From: an uncultured Bacilli bacterium
Lineage (GTDB): Bacteria > Bacillota_I > Bacilli_A > RF39 > UBA660
DNA: 11,747 bases
NCBI GenBank assembly: GCA_947628635.1
Contig: CANRAX010000030.1
Location: 1 to 11,747, forward strand
Direction of reading: 5' to 3'
The position numbers were made by a program, and so were the translations under genes. The first letter of the stretch is position 1, and every line of letters starts with the position of its first letter. Under the pieces are notes generated by a model that made no database searches, was not told the origin of the DNA, and saw nothing but the letters and a program-made list of their open reading frames with translations. Shown one piece after another: positions 5,648-11,528 of this stretch.

Positions 5648-6424
5648 ATGGCAAGATACAAAGTAGAAATTAGTGGTATAAATACCAATGATTTAATAGT
5701 ATTAAGTAATGAAGAGATGATTAAATTATTTAAATTAGTAAAACAAGGAGATAAAGGTGCAAGAGAACTTTTAGCTAATGGTAATTTAAAATTAGTTCTC
5801 TCTATATTGAAAAGATTTAATAATAAATGTGATAATATGGATGATTTATTTCAAATTGGATGTGTTGGTTTATTAAAAGCTATTGACAATTTTGATTTAT
5901 CCTTTAATGTAAAGTTCTCAACATATGCTGTTCCGATGATTTTAGGAGAAATAAAGAGATATATTAGAGATAATAATACTATTAGAGTTAGTAGATCAGT
6001 TAAAGATATTGCTTATAAAACTTTGAAAGCTAAAGAAGAATTTATCAATGAAATGGGAAGAGAGCCATCCATTGATGAACTGGCTAAAAAATTAGAACTT
6101 GATACCTTTGAAATTATTAATGCTTTAGAGGCGTTAAAAGAACCAGTTAGTATGTATGAAGCCATTTATAATGATGGTGGAGATACTATTTATTTGTATG
6201 ATCAAATAGAAGATAAAAAAGCTAATAGTAGTGATTTTTCAAATCGTTTAGCATTAGAAGGAGCAATAGATAGTTTAAATTCTCGTGAAAAATTTATTTT
6301 AGATGAAAGATTTGTAATTGGTAAAACTCAAACGGAGATTGCGAATGAATTAGATATAAGTCAAGCCCAAGTATCACGCCTAGAAAAAGGTGCCATAAAA
6401 CAGTTAAAAAAGATTTTGAAATAG
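5648..6424 (+). CDS. sigG: RNA polymerase sporulation sigma factor SigG (forespore-specific)
   Basis: The 258-residue product is the late forespore sigma factor, which directs RNA polymerase to genes for spore-core proteins and germination receptors. The N-terminus MARYKVEISGINTNDL closely follows the SigG-specific start of B. subtilis (about 260 residues) rather than SigF. Region 2 includes DDLFQIGCVGLLKAIDNFD (65-83) and KFSTYAVPMILGEIKRYIRDN (89-109 in total), with core-binding and -10 recognition surfaces. Region 3 covers about 115-180. The region 4 helix-turn-helix lies around 226-253 (KTQTEIANELDISQAQVSRL). ATG 5648 has a perfect AGGAGG eight bases upstream, but that site is in a stable hairpin. 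It is followed by ylmC and yunB, both sporulation-associated, so a developmental block is likely. Confidence 0.96.
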   Translation: MARYKVEISGINTNDLIVLSNEEMIKLFKLVKQGDKGARELLANGNLKLVLSILKRFNNKCDNMDDLFQIGCVGLLKAIDNFDLSFNVKFSTYAVPMILGEIKRYIRDNNTIRVSRSVKDIAYKTLKAKEEFINEMGREPSIDELAKKLELDTFEIINALEALKEPVSMYEAIYNDGGDTIYLYDQIEDKKANSSDFSNRLALEGAIDSLNSREKFILDERFVIGKTQTEIANELDISQAQVSRLEKGAIKQLKKILK

Positions 6425-6470
6425 GTATTTATTAATTTACTTTTTCATAAAATCTATAAAGAGGTGTTTT

Positions 6471-6701
6471 ATGAGGCTGTCTGATTTACAAACTAAAAAA
6501 ATAGTTGATGTAAATGATGGAAGAAATATGGGAAATATAATTGATGTAAATGTCTTAGAAAATGGAAATATTGAATCTCTTATTATTGAACAAAATAAAA
6601 CTTTTTTTGCTTTAAATAAAGAAAGTGATGTAAAAATATATTGGACAGATATAGAAAAAATAGGAGAGGATGTTATATTAGTAAAAAAAGGTTCAACTTA
6701 A
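6471..6701 (+). CDS. ylmC: YlmC/YmxH family sporulation protein (PRC-barrel)
   Basis: The 76-residue product fits the small YlmC/YmxH family. It begins MRLSDLQTKKIVDVNDGRN, continues with a GNIIDV strand, and ends with IEKIGEDVILVK (residues 61-72), the family's closing block. This is a single PRC-barrel-like domain of about 75 residues. The family occurs in endospore formers and in B. subtilis lies close to sigG, as here; its biochemical role is not established. The start ATG 6471 has GAGGTG four bases upstream, the 3' part of the anti-Shine-Dalgarno complement. It lies 46 nt after sigG, with no terminator between. Its 3' end overlaps the yunB reading frame. Confidence 0.88.
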   Translation: MRLSDLQTKKIVDVNDGRNMGNIIDVNVLENGNIESLIIEQNKTFFALNKESDVKIYWTDIEKIGEDVILVKKGST

Positions 6702-7411
6702 AGTTTAGAGATAGATTACTTATACTTCTTTCATTAGTAGTAATATCTTCTTTTTTTTTGTTAGCTATTGTAGATAGAAAGGTTAGTCCAATGCTTTATA
6801 AATATATAACAATGGAAGCCGAAAGAGTTGTTACAGGTATTGTTAATTCATCAGTTAATAAATTAGCTGAAAACAATTTTAGTAAAGACATCTTAGAAAT
6901 AACTAAAAATAAAGATGACGATATAAAATATGTTACTTATAACACAAAAGAAGTTAATCGTTTATTAGATCTTATAAATAAAGATATTCAAAAAAGATTA
7001 ATCGAATTGGAAGAAGGAAAAACAGAAAAATTGAATTTAGCTGAAAATTTAAAAAGAGGTAGTTTTAAAAATGTTAAACAAGGTATTGTTTATGAAATAC
7101 CATTTGGATCCATTAGAAATTCTACTCTTTTTGGTAATATAGGACCTAATATACCAATAAAGATGAGCTTTGTGGGACAAATTACAAGTAATTTTCGAAC
7201 ACGTGTTAATAATTATGGAATAAATAATTTAGTAGTTGAAGCATATATAGAAACGGAAGTAACTAGTCAATCAACAATGCCTGTTTCCTCAAAAAGAAAA
7301 AAAATAAAAGTAGAAGTACCTATTTCAGTAGAAATAATTCAAGGTAATATTCCTATTTATTATGGTGATATTGATAATTTATCAAATAATGCAACACTTC
7401 CTTTAAATTAA
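6641..7411 (+). CDS. yunB: Sporulation protein YunB (start uncertain: TTG 6641 or ATT 6677)
   Basis: The product is a membrane-anchored protein of 244-256 residues of the YunB family, needed for normal spore formation in B. subtilis, where it is mother-cell expressed. Numbered from 6641, it has a basic N-terminus, one transmembrane segment at about 27-45, and a domain outside. The conserved blocks are EAERVVTGIVNSSV near 60-75, the GSIRNSTLFGNIGPNIP segment, and YGINNLVVEAYI before the polar C-terminus. Length matches the B. subtilis protein (about 254). No ATG or GTG start fits. TTG 6641 gives a 61-nt overlap with ylmC but has no Shine-Dalgarno. ATT 6677 has an excellent AGGAGAGG at 6662-6669, seven bases upstream, and gives 244 residues. 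The domain identity is firm; the start is open. Confidence 0.88.
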   Translation: MDRYRKNRRGCYISKKRFNLKFRDRLLILLSLVVISSFFLLAIVDRKVSPMLYKYITMEAERVVTGIVNSSVNKLAENNFSKDILEITKNKDDDIKYVTYNTKEVNRLLDLINKDIQKRLIELEEGKTEKLNLAENLKRGSFKNVKQGIVYEIPFGSIRNSTLFGNIGPNIPIKMSFVGQITSNFRTRVNNYGINNLVVEAYIETEVTSQSTMPVSSKRKKIKVEVPISVEIIQGNIPIYYGDIDNLSNNATLPLN

Positions 7412-7430
7412 AAATCAAAGATGATATAAT
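7402..7430 (+). promoter_or_regulatory. Probable sigma-A promoter of yutD
   Basis: A perfect TATAAT lies at 7425-7430 with a weak -35 TTTAAA at 7402-7407 and a 17-bp spacer. The -35 overlaps the end of yunB. The predicted start near 7437 leaves a leader of about 40 nt, long for this window, which carries a hairpin. Confidence 0.5.
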
Positions 7431-7443
7431 TAATTTAGAAAGT

Positions 7444-7477
7444 GAGGTGTAGTTTTAGGAGTTAATCCAAAACTATT
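7444..7477 (+). promoter_or_regulatory. Structured leader of yutD: Shine-Dalgarno, hairpin, start codon
   Basis: GAGGTG (7444-7449) is followed by a hairpin in which 7450-7456 and 7458-7460 pair with 7466-7475 (T50-A75, AGTTTT with AAAACT, GGA with TCC, one bulged A, loop GTTAA). ATG 7478 comes 3 nt after it. The linear distance from GAGGTG to ATG is 28 nt, far too long, but the folded hairpin would bring them to about 4 unpaired nt. A second Shine-Dalgarno-like AGGAG (7457-7461) is inside the hairpin and 16 nt from ATG. Confidence 0.5.
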
Positions 7478-7756
7478 ATGAAAAATATTGAATTAAATGG
7501 AAATGAATATGAAATTGTTGTTAATGAGGGCGATTGTTTAAATAAAGAAGTTCTTCAAGAAAAATTTACAGATTATTTTGAGCCTTTTGATTATGTTTTT
7601 GGCGATTATGCTTATGATAAATTAAGACTAAAAGGATTTTATGAATCAAATAATGCTAAAGCTAATAAAATAAATGATATAAAATATGTAGATGATTATA
7701 AGAAAAATTATTGTAGCTTTGGAGCTAAAACTTTTCTGATAAAAAAAATAAAGTAA
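7478..7756 (+). CDS. yutD: YutD family protein (DUF1027)
   Basis: The 92-residue protein carries the core of the YutD/DUF1027 family found in low-GC Firmicutes: FDYVFGDYAYDKLRLKGFY at residues 37-55, then DDYKKNYCSFGAKTFLIKK at 72-90. It is soluble, with no signal or membrane segment. The molecular function is not known. ATG 7478 is the only plausible start, since an in-frame TAA lies at 7463; the start signal is unusual because a hairpin separates the best Shine-Dalgarno from it. Its place after yunB recalls the B. subtilis yun/yut region. A separate promoter-like site follows before the next gene. Confidence 0.85.
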   Translation: MKNIELNGNEYEIVVNEGDCLNKEVLQEKFTDYFEPFDYVFGDYAYDKLRLKGFYESNNAKANKINDIKYVDDYKKNYCSFGAKTFLIKKIK

Positions 7757-7759
7757 CTC

Positions 7760-7787
7760 TTGAAATATCTTAAATTTATGATAAAAT
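7760..7787 (+). promoter_or_regulatory. Sigma-A promoter of yrzB
   Basis: TTGAAA at 7760-7765, a 16-bp spacer and extended -10 TGATAAAAT ending at 7787. Transcription should start near 7794, with a leader of about 28 nt holding GGGAGGA. Confidence 0.6.
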
Positions 7788-7821
7788 TATATTATATGAA
7801 TAATAAAGGGAGGATTAAAGT

Positions 7822-8097
7822 ATGGATAATCAAGAAGTAGGAAAAAAAATGATGTCTATCGTTGCTGATGATGGTTCTATCGAAGAAGTAGAAGTAATTT
7901 TAGCGTTTGAATTTAAAGATAATAAAAAAGAATATGTAATTTATACCAAAAATGAAAAAGATGAAAATGGTAATGTTACTGTTTATGTATCAAATGTTGA
8001 TCGATCTTCTGGTGAGCCTAAATTAATGGGCGTTGAAGATGAAGACGAGTGGAACAGAATAAAAGATGTTTTACGTGAATTGTCAAAAGCAGAATAA
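7822..8097 (+). CDS. yrzB: DUF1292 family protein (YrzB-like)
   Basis: The 91-residue acidic protein fits the DUF1292 family. It starts with a strand pair (SIVADDGSIEEVEVILAFEF, residues 13-32), then KKEYVIYTKNEKDENGN and a VYVSNVD strand, and closes with a DEDEWNRIKDVLRELSKAE helix. Members are small cytoplasmic proteins; the biochemical role is unknown, and in B. subtilis yrzB lies beside the Holliday-junction resolvase-like yrrK and the yrrM-N-O RNA-modification genes. Start ATG 7822 has GGGAGGA seven bases upstream. The next gene begins 21 nt after the stop with its own strong Shine-Dalgarno, so the two are likely cotranscribed. Confidence 0.85.
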   Translation: MDNQEVGKKMMSIVADDGSIEEVEVILAFEFKDNKKEYVIYTKNEKDENGNVTVYVSNVDRSSGEPKLMGVEDEDEWNRIKDVLRELSKAE

Positions 8098-8118
8098 TAT
8101 TTAGAGGAGGTTTTTAAA

Positions 8119-9546
8119 ATGCCATATGAAGATGCTCTTGGTATTGAATTTGTTGATAGAGATTTAAATTTGTTACAAGTACCTAAGTCTCTTAGAAGTA
8201 TTAGATTTAAGATGCCATCTTTTTTAAACAGCTCTAAAGTATATGAGAAATTTAGAGAGATGCAAATTGCAAGAACGGAAAAAAAATTAGAAAAATCCAA
8301 AGATAGTTTTAAAGATTTAGAATTTTCTCCTAGAGATTTTAGTAAAGGTATGGGAGAAATTTCAACGGCAGAAAAAGAAATAATGAAAGAAGCAAAGAAT
8401 ATTGCTCGACTTGAGGAAAAACTTAATATTCTAAAAAATATCCCAGTTTCTCCTAAATTTGTTAGTAATAGAGCCATTAAATTAAAAGATAATATGATAA
8501 AAAATGCACGCTTTAATTCGCATAATGTTTATTCCATTCCTGATGAAAATAAGGGCAGTCTCTTTTCAAACAATACTGAATATATTATAGATAGTCCAGA
8601 TAAGATTATTGCTGAAGAAACTAATAATACAGCAAATGAAGTTAAAAAAATGATGGAGTCTAAAAATATTCGTGATGATATTATTGTTGTACCTGACCGC
8701 GAAAGCGTTCAAAAGACTATTAATGATGAGTTTGCTAAGCACGAGGATAATATAAGAAATATCTCAGCTGAAGAGGTAGCCGACGTTGTTGAAAAAGAAA
8801 ATTTGAAAGGGGAAATTGGTGAAGCTATGGAAAATAATGTTAATGAAGAACAAATAAAGCGAGCAGTTTCTGAAGCAGTAAATGATAGAATGAGAGTTTC
8901 TCAAAATGCTGCTGGTAGTGCTAAAATTGAAAGATATTCAGAGCCAGCTAATGATATGATTAATGAAGATGGAACTTATCGTTTAACTAGAGATCAAATT
9001 GATGAAGATTTTAGAAAAACGTATATTAATGAAAGACCAGAAGAAGTTAAAGTAGAAAAAAGTTCTAATGATGTAGAATTTGAATTAGAGGAAGACTTAA
9101 TTGGTAAAAAAGATAATGGAGGTGCTAAAGAAATGATTAATGTAATTCCATTTGAAGAGATAAAAGATGAATCTAGTAAGGAAGCAGTTCATTTTGATTA
9201 TGATGATGATTCTATACAAGCAATAACAAAAGCTGTTGATAAAGCTGAAACAAAAGATGATATTCAAGCTTTACTTGAAAGAGTAAGTGCTTTGAAGAGA
9301 AAACAAACTGAATCAAAAATGAAAGCTTTGAGAGCTAAAGAGAAAGCTGAAGAATCTGAAACTATGAAAGAGCAAGCTAAGGCTAGATTAGAAGCATATA
9401 AGAGTGCCTTAGAAGAAGATATCAGTTACAATGGAGAAAGTGCTGAAAAAGATACTAAAACAGCTGAGAATAATGAAAGATTAATTGAAGCTATGTTAAG
9501 TATGATTCATCCTGAAGCTGATGAAGAATCAATAAGAACTAAATAA
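8119..9546 (+). CDS. Large charged coiled-coil protein of unknown function
   Basis: I do not recognise this 475-residue protein. It has no signal peptide or membrane segment and contains no Cys or Trp. It is highly charged, with an acidic C-terminal half. Residues 42-108 and about 366-436 are Lys/Glu-rich heptad-like helices, likely coiled coils, and a shorter helix lies at 236-258. Between them are low-complexity, Asn/Asp/Ser-rich linkers (about 130-200 and 300-360). The N-terminal 30 residues (MPYEDALGIEFVDRDLN, then VPKSLRSIRFKMP) look ordered and could be a docking segment. A cytoplasmic scaffold or structural role is possible but not shown. ATG 8119 has AGAGGAGG eight bases upstream. It follows yrzB by 21 nt and ends at a strong terminator. 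Confidence 0.85.
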   Translation: MPYEDALGIEFVDRDLNLLQVPKSLRSIRFKMPSFLNSSKVYEKFREMQIARTEKKLEKSKDSFKDLEFSPRDFSKGMGEISTAEKEIMKEAKNIARLEEKLNILKNIPVSPKFVSNRAIKLKDNMIKNARFNSHNVYSIPDENKGSLFSNNTEYIIDSPDKIIAEETNNTANEVKKMMESKNIRDDIIVVPDRESVQKTINDEFAKHEDNIRNISAEEVADVVEKENLKGEIGEAMENNVNEEQIKRAVSEAVNDRMRVSQNAAGSAKIERYSEPANDMINEDGTYRLTRDQIDEDFRKTYINERPEEVKVEKSSNDVEFELEEDLIGKKDNGGAKEMINVIPFEEIKDESSKEAVHFDYDDDSIQAITKAVDKAETKDDIQALLERVSALKRKQTESKMKALRAKEKAEESETMKEQAKARLEAYKSALEEDISYNGESAEKDTKTAENNERLIEAMLSMIHPEADEESIRTK

Positions 9547-9571
9547 AGCAATTTAAAAGTTGCTTTTTTTT
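9545..9571 (+). terminator. Rho-independent terminator of the yrzB unit
   Basis: A 7-bp stem AAAGCAA/TTGCTTT, extendable by a T-G pair, with a 6-nt loop and a run of eight T (9564-9571). The stem begins within the stop codon of the coiled-coil gene. Confidence 0.85.
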
Positions 9572-9642
9572 GTAAATGTCTTATAAATAGTCAGTAGAAG
9601 CAAGTATGATTTATTTATAAATTATTTTGCTTTTATTATGCA

Positions 9643-9648
9643 TATAAT
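9643..9648 (+). promoter_or_regulatory. Likely -10 box of the yutH-like gene
   Basis: A perfect TATAAT with no convincing -35 box. The predicted transcription start near 9655 leaves a leader of only about 9 nt before ATG 9664, and coincides with the alternative start GTG 9655. Confidence 0.45.
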
Positions 9649-9663
9649 TTATTAGTGATAGAT

Positions 9664-10515
9664 ATGAAAAATGTAATTCTTTATTATTATAATTTGACTA
9701 ATATAAATATAACTCCCTATAAAGGTAAAAATTTAGTAAAAAGTAATGGGAATATATTTTTATTTGAACGTATAAATAATTTAGATGAAGTTAAGGAGCA
9801 ATATGAATTAACTAAAACTTTGAAAGATTATTATGATTTTGTAGTTAATAGAGAAAATTCAATTTTTACAAAATATAAAGATAATTACTATGTTTTATTA
9901 AAAGTCAAGAAAAATGATAATAACTATTTAGATAAAATAATAAATCCAGTAGAAGTTGAAACTAAAGATGAGATCAAAAGTTGGCCGGAACTATGGATGA
10001 AAAAATGTGATTTTATTGAATATCAAATGAACCATATAATTAATAAATATAAGGTTATTGATGAAAGTATTGATTATTATATAGGATTAATTGAAGTTGC
10101 TATTGAATATTTAAGTTATAATGAAAAAACTAAAGATACAAGAAAATTTATTGTTCATAAAAGAATTGATAAAAGAAATTTTTATAATCCCTTGAATATA
10201 AAAGTAGGATTTAAAGAAAGAGATTTGGCAGGCTATTTAAAATATTTATTTTTAGAAAATATTTATACTGAAGAAGATATTTTAAAAATTATTAATAAAG
10301 CTAATTTAAATTATGATGAGGCAATTAGATTGTTTTCTAGAATGTTATTTCCAAGTCATTATTTAGATATTTATGATAGAGTTATAATGAATGAAATTAG
10401 TGAGAATGAATTGAAAAAAATAGTGTTAAGAACTGATGAATATGAGTTTTATTTAAAAATGATTTTTAAAATATTAAATAAAAAAAATGATATGCCATAC
10501 ATTCATTTTCTTTAG
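9664..10515 (+). CDS. yutH: YutH-like spore coat-associated protein (divergent CotS/kinase-fold family)
   Basis: The 283-residue protein resembles the CotS/YutH family of degenerate kinase-fold spore coat proteins, in weak but ordered blocks. YYVLLKVKK at 75-83 matches the ATP-lobe strand. WPELWMKKCDFIEYQ at 107-121 matches the family's W-x3-W helix. VHKRI begins at 164 where kinases have HGD, and NPLNIK follows near 175-180. ERDLAGYLKYLF lies at 185-196. FSRMLFPSHYLDIYDRVI (224-241) is the characteristic FP block. The catalytic Asp and metal-binding residues of true kinases are not evident, so a structural role is likelier than phosphotransfer. It is shorter than B. subtilis YutH (about 340). 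The neighbouring nfu/yutI gene fits the B. subtilis arrangement. ATG 9664 is preferred over GTG 9655 because AGTGAT sits four bases before it. Its stop overlaps the nfu stop on the other strand. Confidence 0.55.
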   Translation: MKNVILYYYNLTNINITPYKGKNLVKSNGNIFLFERINNLDEVKEQYELTKTLKDYYDFVVNRENSIFTKYKDNYYVLLKVKKNDNNYLDKIINPVEVETKDEIKSWPELWMKKCDFIEYQMNHIINKYKVIDESIDYYIGLIEVAIEYLSYNEKTKDTRKFIVHKRIDKRNFYNPLNIKVGFKERDLAGYLKYLFLENIYTEEDILKIINKANLNYDEAIRLFSRMLFPSHYLDIYDRVIMNEISENELKKIVLRTDEYEFYLKMIFKILNKKNDMPYIHFL

Positions 10516-10751
10516 TCTTTAACATTAACAACTTCTTTAACTTCCGGAATTTCATTTTTTATAAATTCTTCAATTCCATCTTTTAAGGTAACATCCATCA
10601 TAGCACAATCTTGACAAGCTCCCATGAGTCTAACATAAACAATATTGTCTTCATATTTAACAAACTCTAAATTTCCACCATCATTTATTAAAAAAGGACG
10701 AAGTTTATCAAGTATTGAAATAATTTTTAACTCAATTTCATTTTTACTCAT
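10512..10751 (-). CDS. nfu: NifU C-terminal domain Fe-S cluster carrier (Nfu / YutI)
   Basis: The 79-residue protein is a single NifU C-terminal domain, a scaffold that carries and delivers iron-sulfur clusters to client proteins. The pattern L-x-P-F-L-x-N-D-GGNLEFV opens the domain and MGACQDCAMMD holds the cluster-binding CxxC; EFIKNEIPEVKEV closes it. Length is standard for Bacillus-type Nfu. ATG at 10751 is chosen because GGTGAT lies four bases upstream on the minus strand; a longer frame from 10868 would cross the promoter region and overlap the S1 gene. The U32 enzyme in this window is a plausible Fe-S client. It converges on the yutH-like gene with a 4-nt overlap of stop codons and no terminator between. 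Confidence 0.94.
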   Translation of the reverse strand: MSKNEIELKIISILDKLRPFLINDGGNLEFVKYEDNIVYVRLMGACQDCAMMDVTLKDGIEEFIKNEIPEVKEVVNVKD

Positions 10752-10767
10752 ATTAATCACCAAGTAG

Positions 10768-10796
10768 ATTATAGCACTTATTTGCTTGTTATTCAA
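10768..10796 (-). promoter_or_regulatory. Sigma-A promoter of nfu
   Basis: On the minus strand: TTGAAT (10796-10791), a 17-bp spacer and perfect TATAAT (10773-10768) with a TGC extension. Its -35 box touches the -35 box of the opposite promoter. Confidence 0.8.
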
Positions 10797-10814
10797 TTGT
10801 AAACATGTTATAAT
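10786..10814 (+). promoter_or_regulatory. Sigma-A promoter of the S1-domain gene
   Basis: TTGTTA at 10786-10791, a 17-bp spacer and perfect TATAAT at 10809-10814 with a TGT extension. The predicted start is near 10821, leaving a leader of about 14 nt that contains GGAAGGTG. Confidence 0.75.
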
Positions 10815-10834
10815 AAGCAAGGAAGGTGCATTAG

Positions 10835-11188
10835 ATGAATTATAAAATTGGTGATGTAATTTTTGCATTTGTAACAGGTTTAGAAAAGTATGGCATTTTT
10901 GTTAGTACAGAAGATGAATATAGTGGTTTGATCCACATTTCTGAGATATCTTCTAATTATGTAAGAAATGTGAGTGACTATGCTAAAGAAGGCGAGCTTA
11001 TAAAGGCAAGAATTTTAGATATTGACAATGAAAAAAAACATTTAAAGTTAAGTATTAAGGATTTAGATTATAGAATTAATAAAAAAAATAAAAGTAAGAT
11101 TGAAGAAACAACTACAGGTTTTACTACATTGCAAAAAATGTTACCTATTTGGATTAGTGAAAAAGAAGAGATGTTAAACAAGAGTTAG
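10835..11188 (+). CDS. S1-domain RNA-binding protein (YugI / GSP13 / CvfD-like)
   Basis: The 117-residue protein has one S1 (OB-fold) RNA-binding domain at residues 3-74: YKIGDVIFAFVTGLEKYGIFV is followed by GLIHISEIS, then a segment ending IDNEKKHLKLSIKDL. The tail contains GFTTLQKMLPIWI (95-107), a C-terminal signature of the YugI/GSP13/CvfD group of small post-transcriptional regulators, which associate with ribosomes or mRNA; the precise targets here are unknown. ATG 10835 has AAGGTG six bases upstream. The gene is divergent from nfu through adjoining promoters. No convincing terminator follows before the tRNA promoter, so some readthrough into the tRNA gene is possible. Confidence 0.88.
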   Translation: MNYKIGDVIFAFVTGLEKYGIFVSTEDEYSGLIHISEISSNYVRNVSDYAKEGELIKARILDIDNEKKHLKLSIKDLDYRINKKNKSKIEETTTGFTTLQKMLPIWISEKEEMLNKS

Positions 11189-11247
11189 TTATTGAAAAGA
11201 TGTGTATTTTTAAGTTATCGTGTTTATAAAAATATTGTGAAAAACAC

Positions 11248-11276
11248 TTGTAAAATGGGCACTTTTATTGTATAAT
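11248..11276 (+). promoter_or_regulatory. Sigma-A promoter of tRNA-Arg
   Basis: TTGTAA at 11248-11253, a 17-bp spacer and perfect TATAAT at 11271-11276. The start near 11283 leaves about 15 nt of 5' leader for RNase P removal. Confidence 0.75.
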
Positions 11277-11297
11277 CTTTTATGTCAGCTGGAATTT

Positions 11298-11374
11298 GTC
11301 TGCGTAGCTCAGCTGGATAGAGCAATCGCCTTCTAAGCGATCGGTCAGGCGTTCGAGTCGCCTCGCGGACACCA
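11298..11374 (+). tRNA. tRNA-Arg (anticodon UCU, reads AGA/AGG)
   Basis: A 77-nt cloverleaf. The acceptor stem is GTCTGCG/CGCGGAC with one T-G pair, the D stem GCTC/GAGC, the anticodon stem ATCGC/GCGAT with loop CTTCTAA, and the T stem AGGCG/CGCCT with loop TTCGAGT. The anticodon TCT is at 11332-11334. The discriminator A and CCA end are encoded (11371-11374). AGA is the main Arg codon in these AT-rich genes, which fits a single-gene promoter of good quality. Confidence 0.97.
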
Positions 11375-11385
11375 TTTTTGAAGAT

Positions 11386-11414
11386 AGATGAAGTTTAATA
11401 CTTTATCTTTTTTT
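11386..11414 (+). terminator. Terminator of tRNA-Arg
   Basis: A 9-bp stem (11386-11394 with 11400-11408, AGATGAAGT/ACTTTATCT, one G-U) with loop TTAAT runs into six T residues (11409-11414), starting 11 nt after the tRNA CCA. Confidence 0.75.
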
Positions 11415-11416
11415 GT

Positions 11417-11447
11417 AAAAAAAACACCACTTAAAGTGATGTTTTTT
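11417..11447 (-). terminator. Terminator of the minus-strand gene at the window end
   Basis: The stem pairs 11419-11425 and beyond with 11441-11447 and closes at T31-A35 with a 3-nt loop. On the minus strand it is fully paired with one G-U, followed by eight U (from 11424 down to 11417). On the plus strand the same position is a C-A mismatch, so the element is better suited to the minus-strand gene ending at 11529, about 80 nt away. It could back up the tRNA terminator. Confidence 0.7.
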
Positions 11448-11528
11448 GCTTTTGCTAATTTTATTCGTTTTATAAATCTTTATCAATATCACGCATTATT
11501 GAATTTTATCTATTATTTTATAACTTAA

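Noticed and set aside
6425..6470. Sporulation-sigma promoter between sigG and ylmC
   Set aside because: GTATT and CATAAAA can be found, but the spacing is 16 and both boxes mismatch; this is expected by chance in such AT-rich DNA.
7983..8477. Open frame of 164 codons on the minus strand
   Set aside because: It is antisense to yrzB and the coiled-coil gene, is Ser/Leu/Phe-rich as expected for the complement of Lys/Glu-rich coding DNA, and crosses a well-marked gene junction.
10752..10868. N-terminal extension of nfu to 10868
   Set aside because: It covers both divergent promoters and the start of the S1 gene; ATG 10751 has a good start signal and gives the normal family length.
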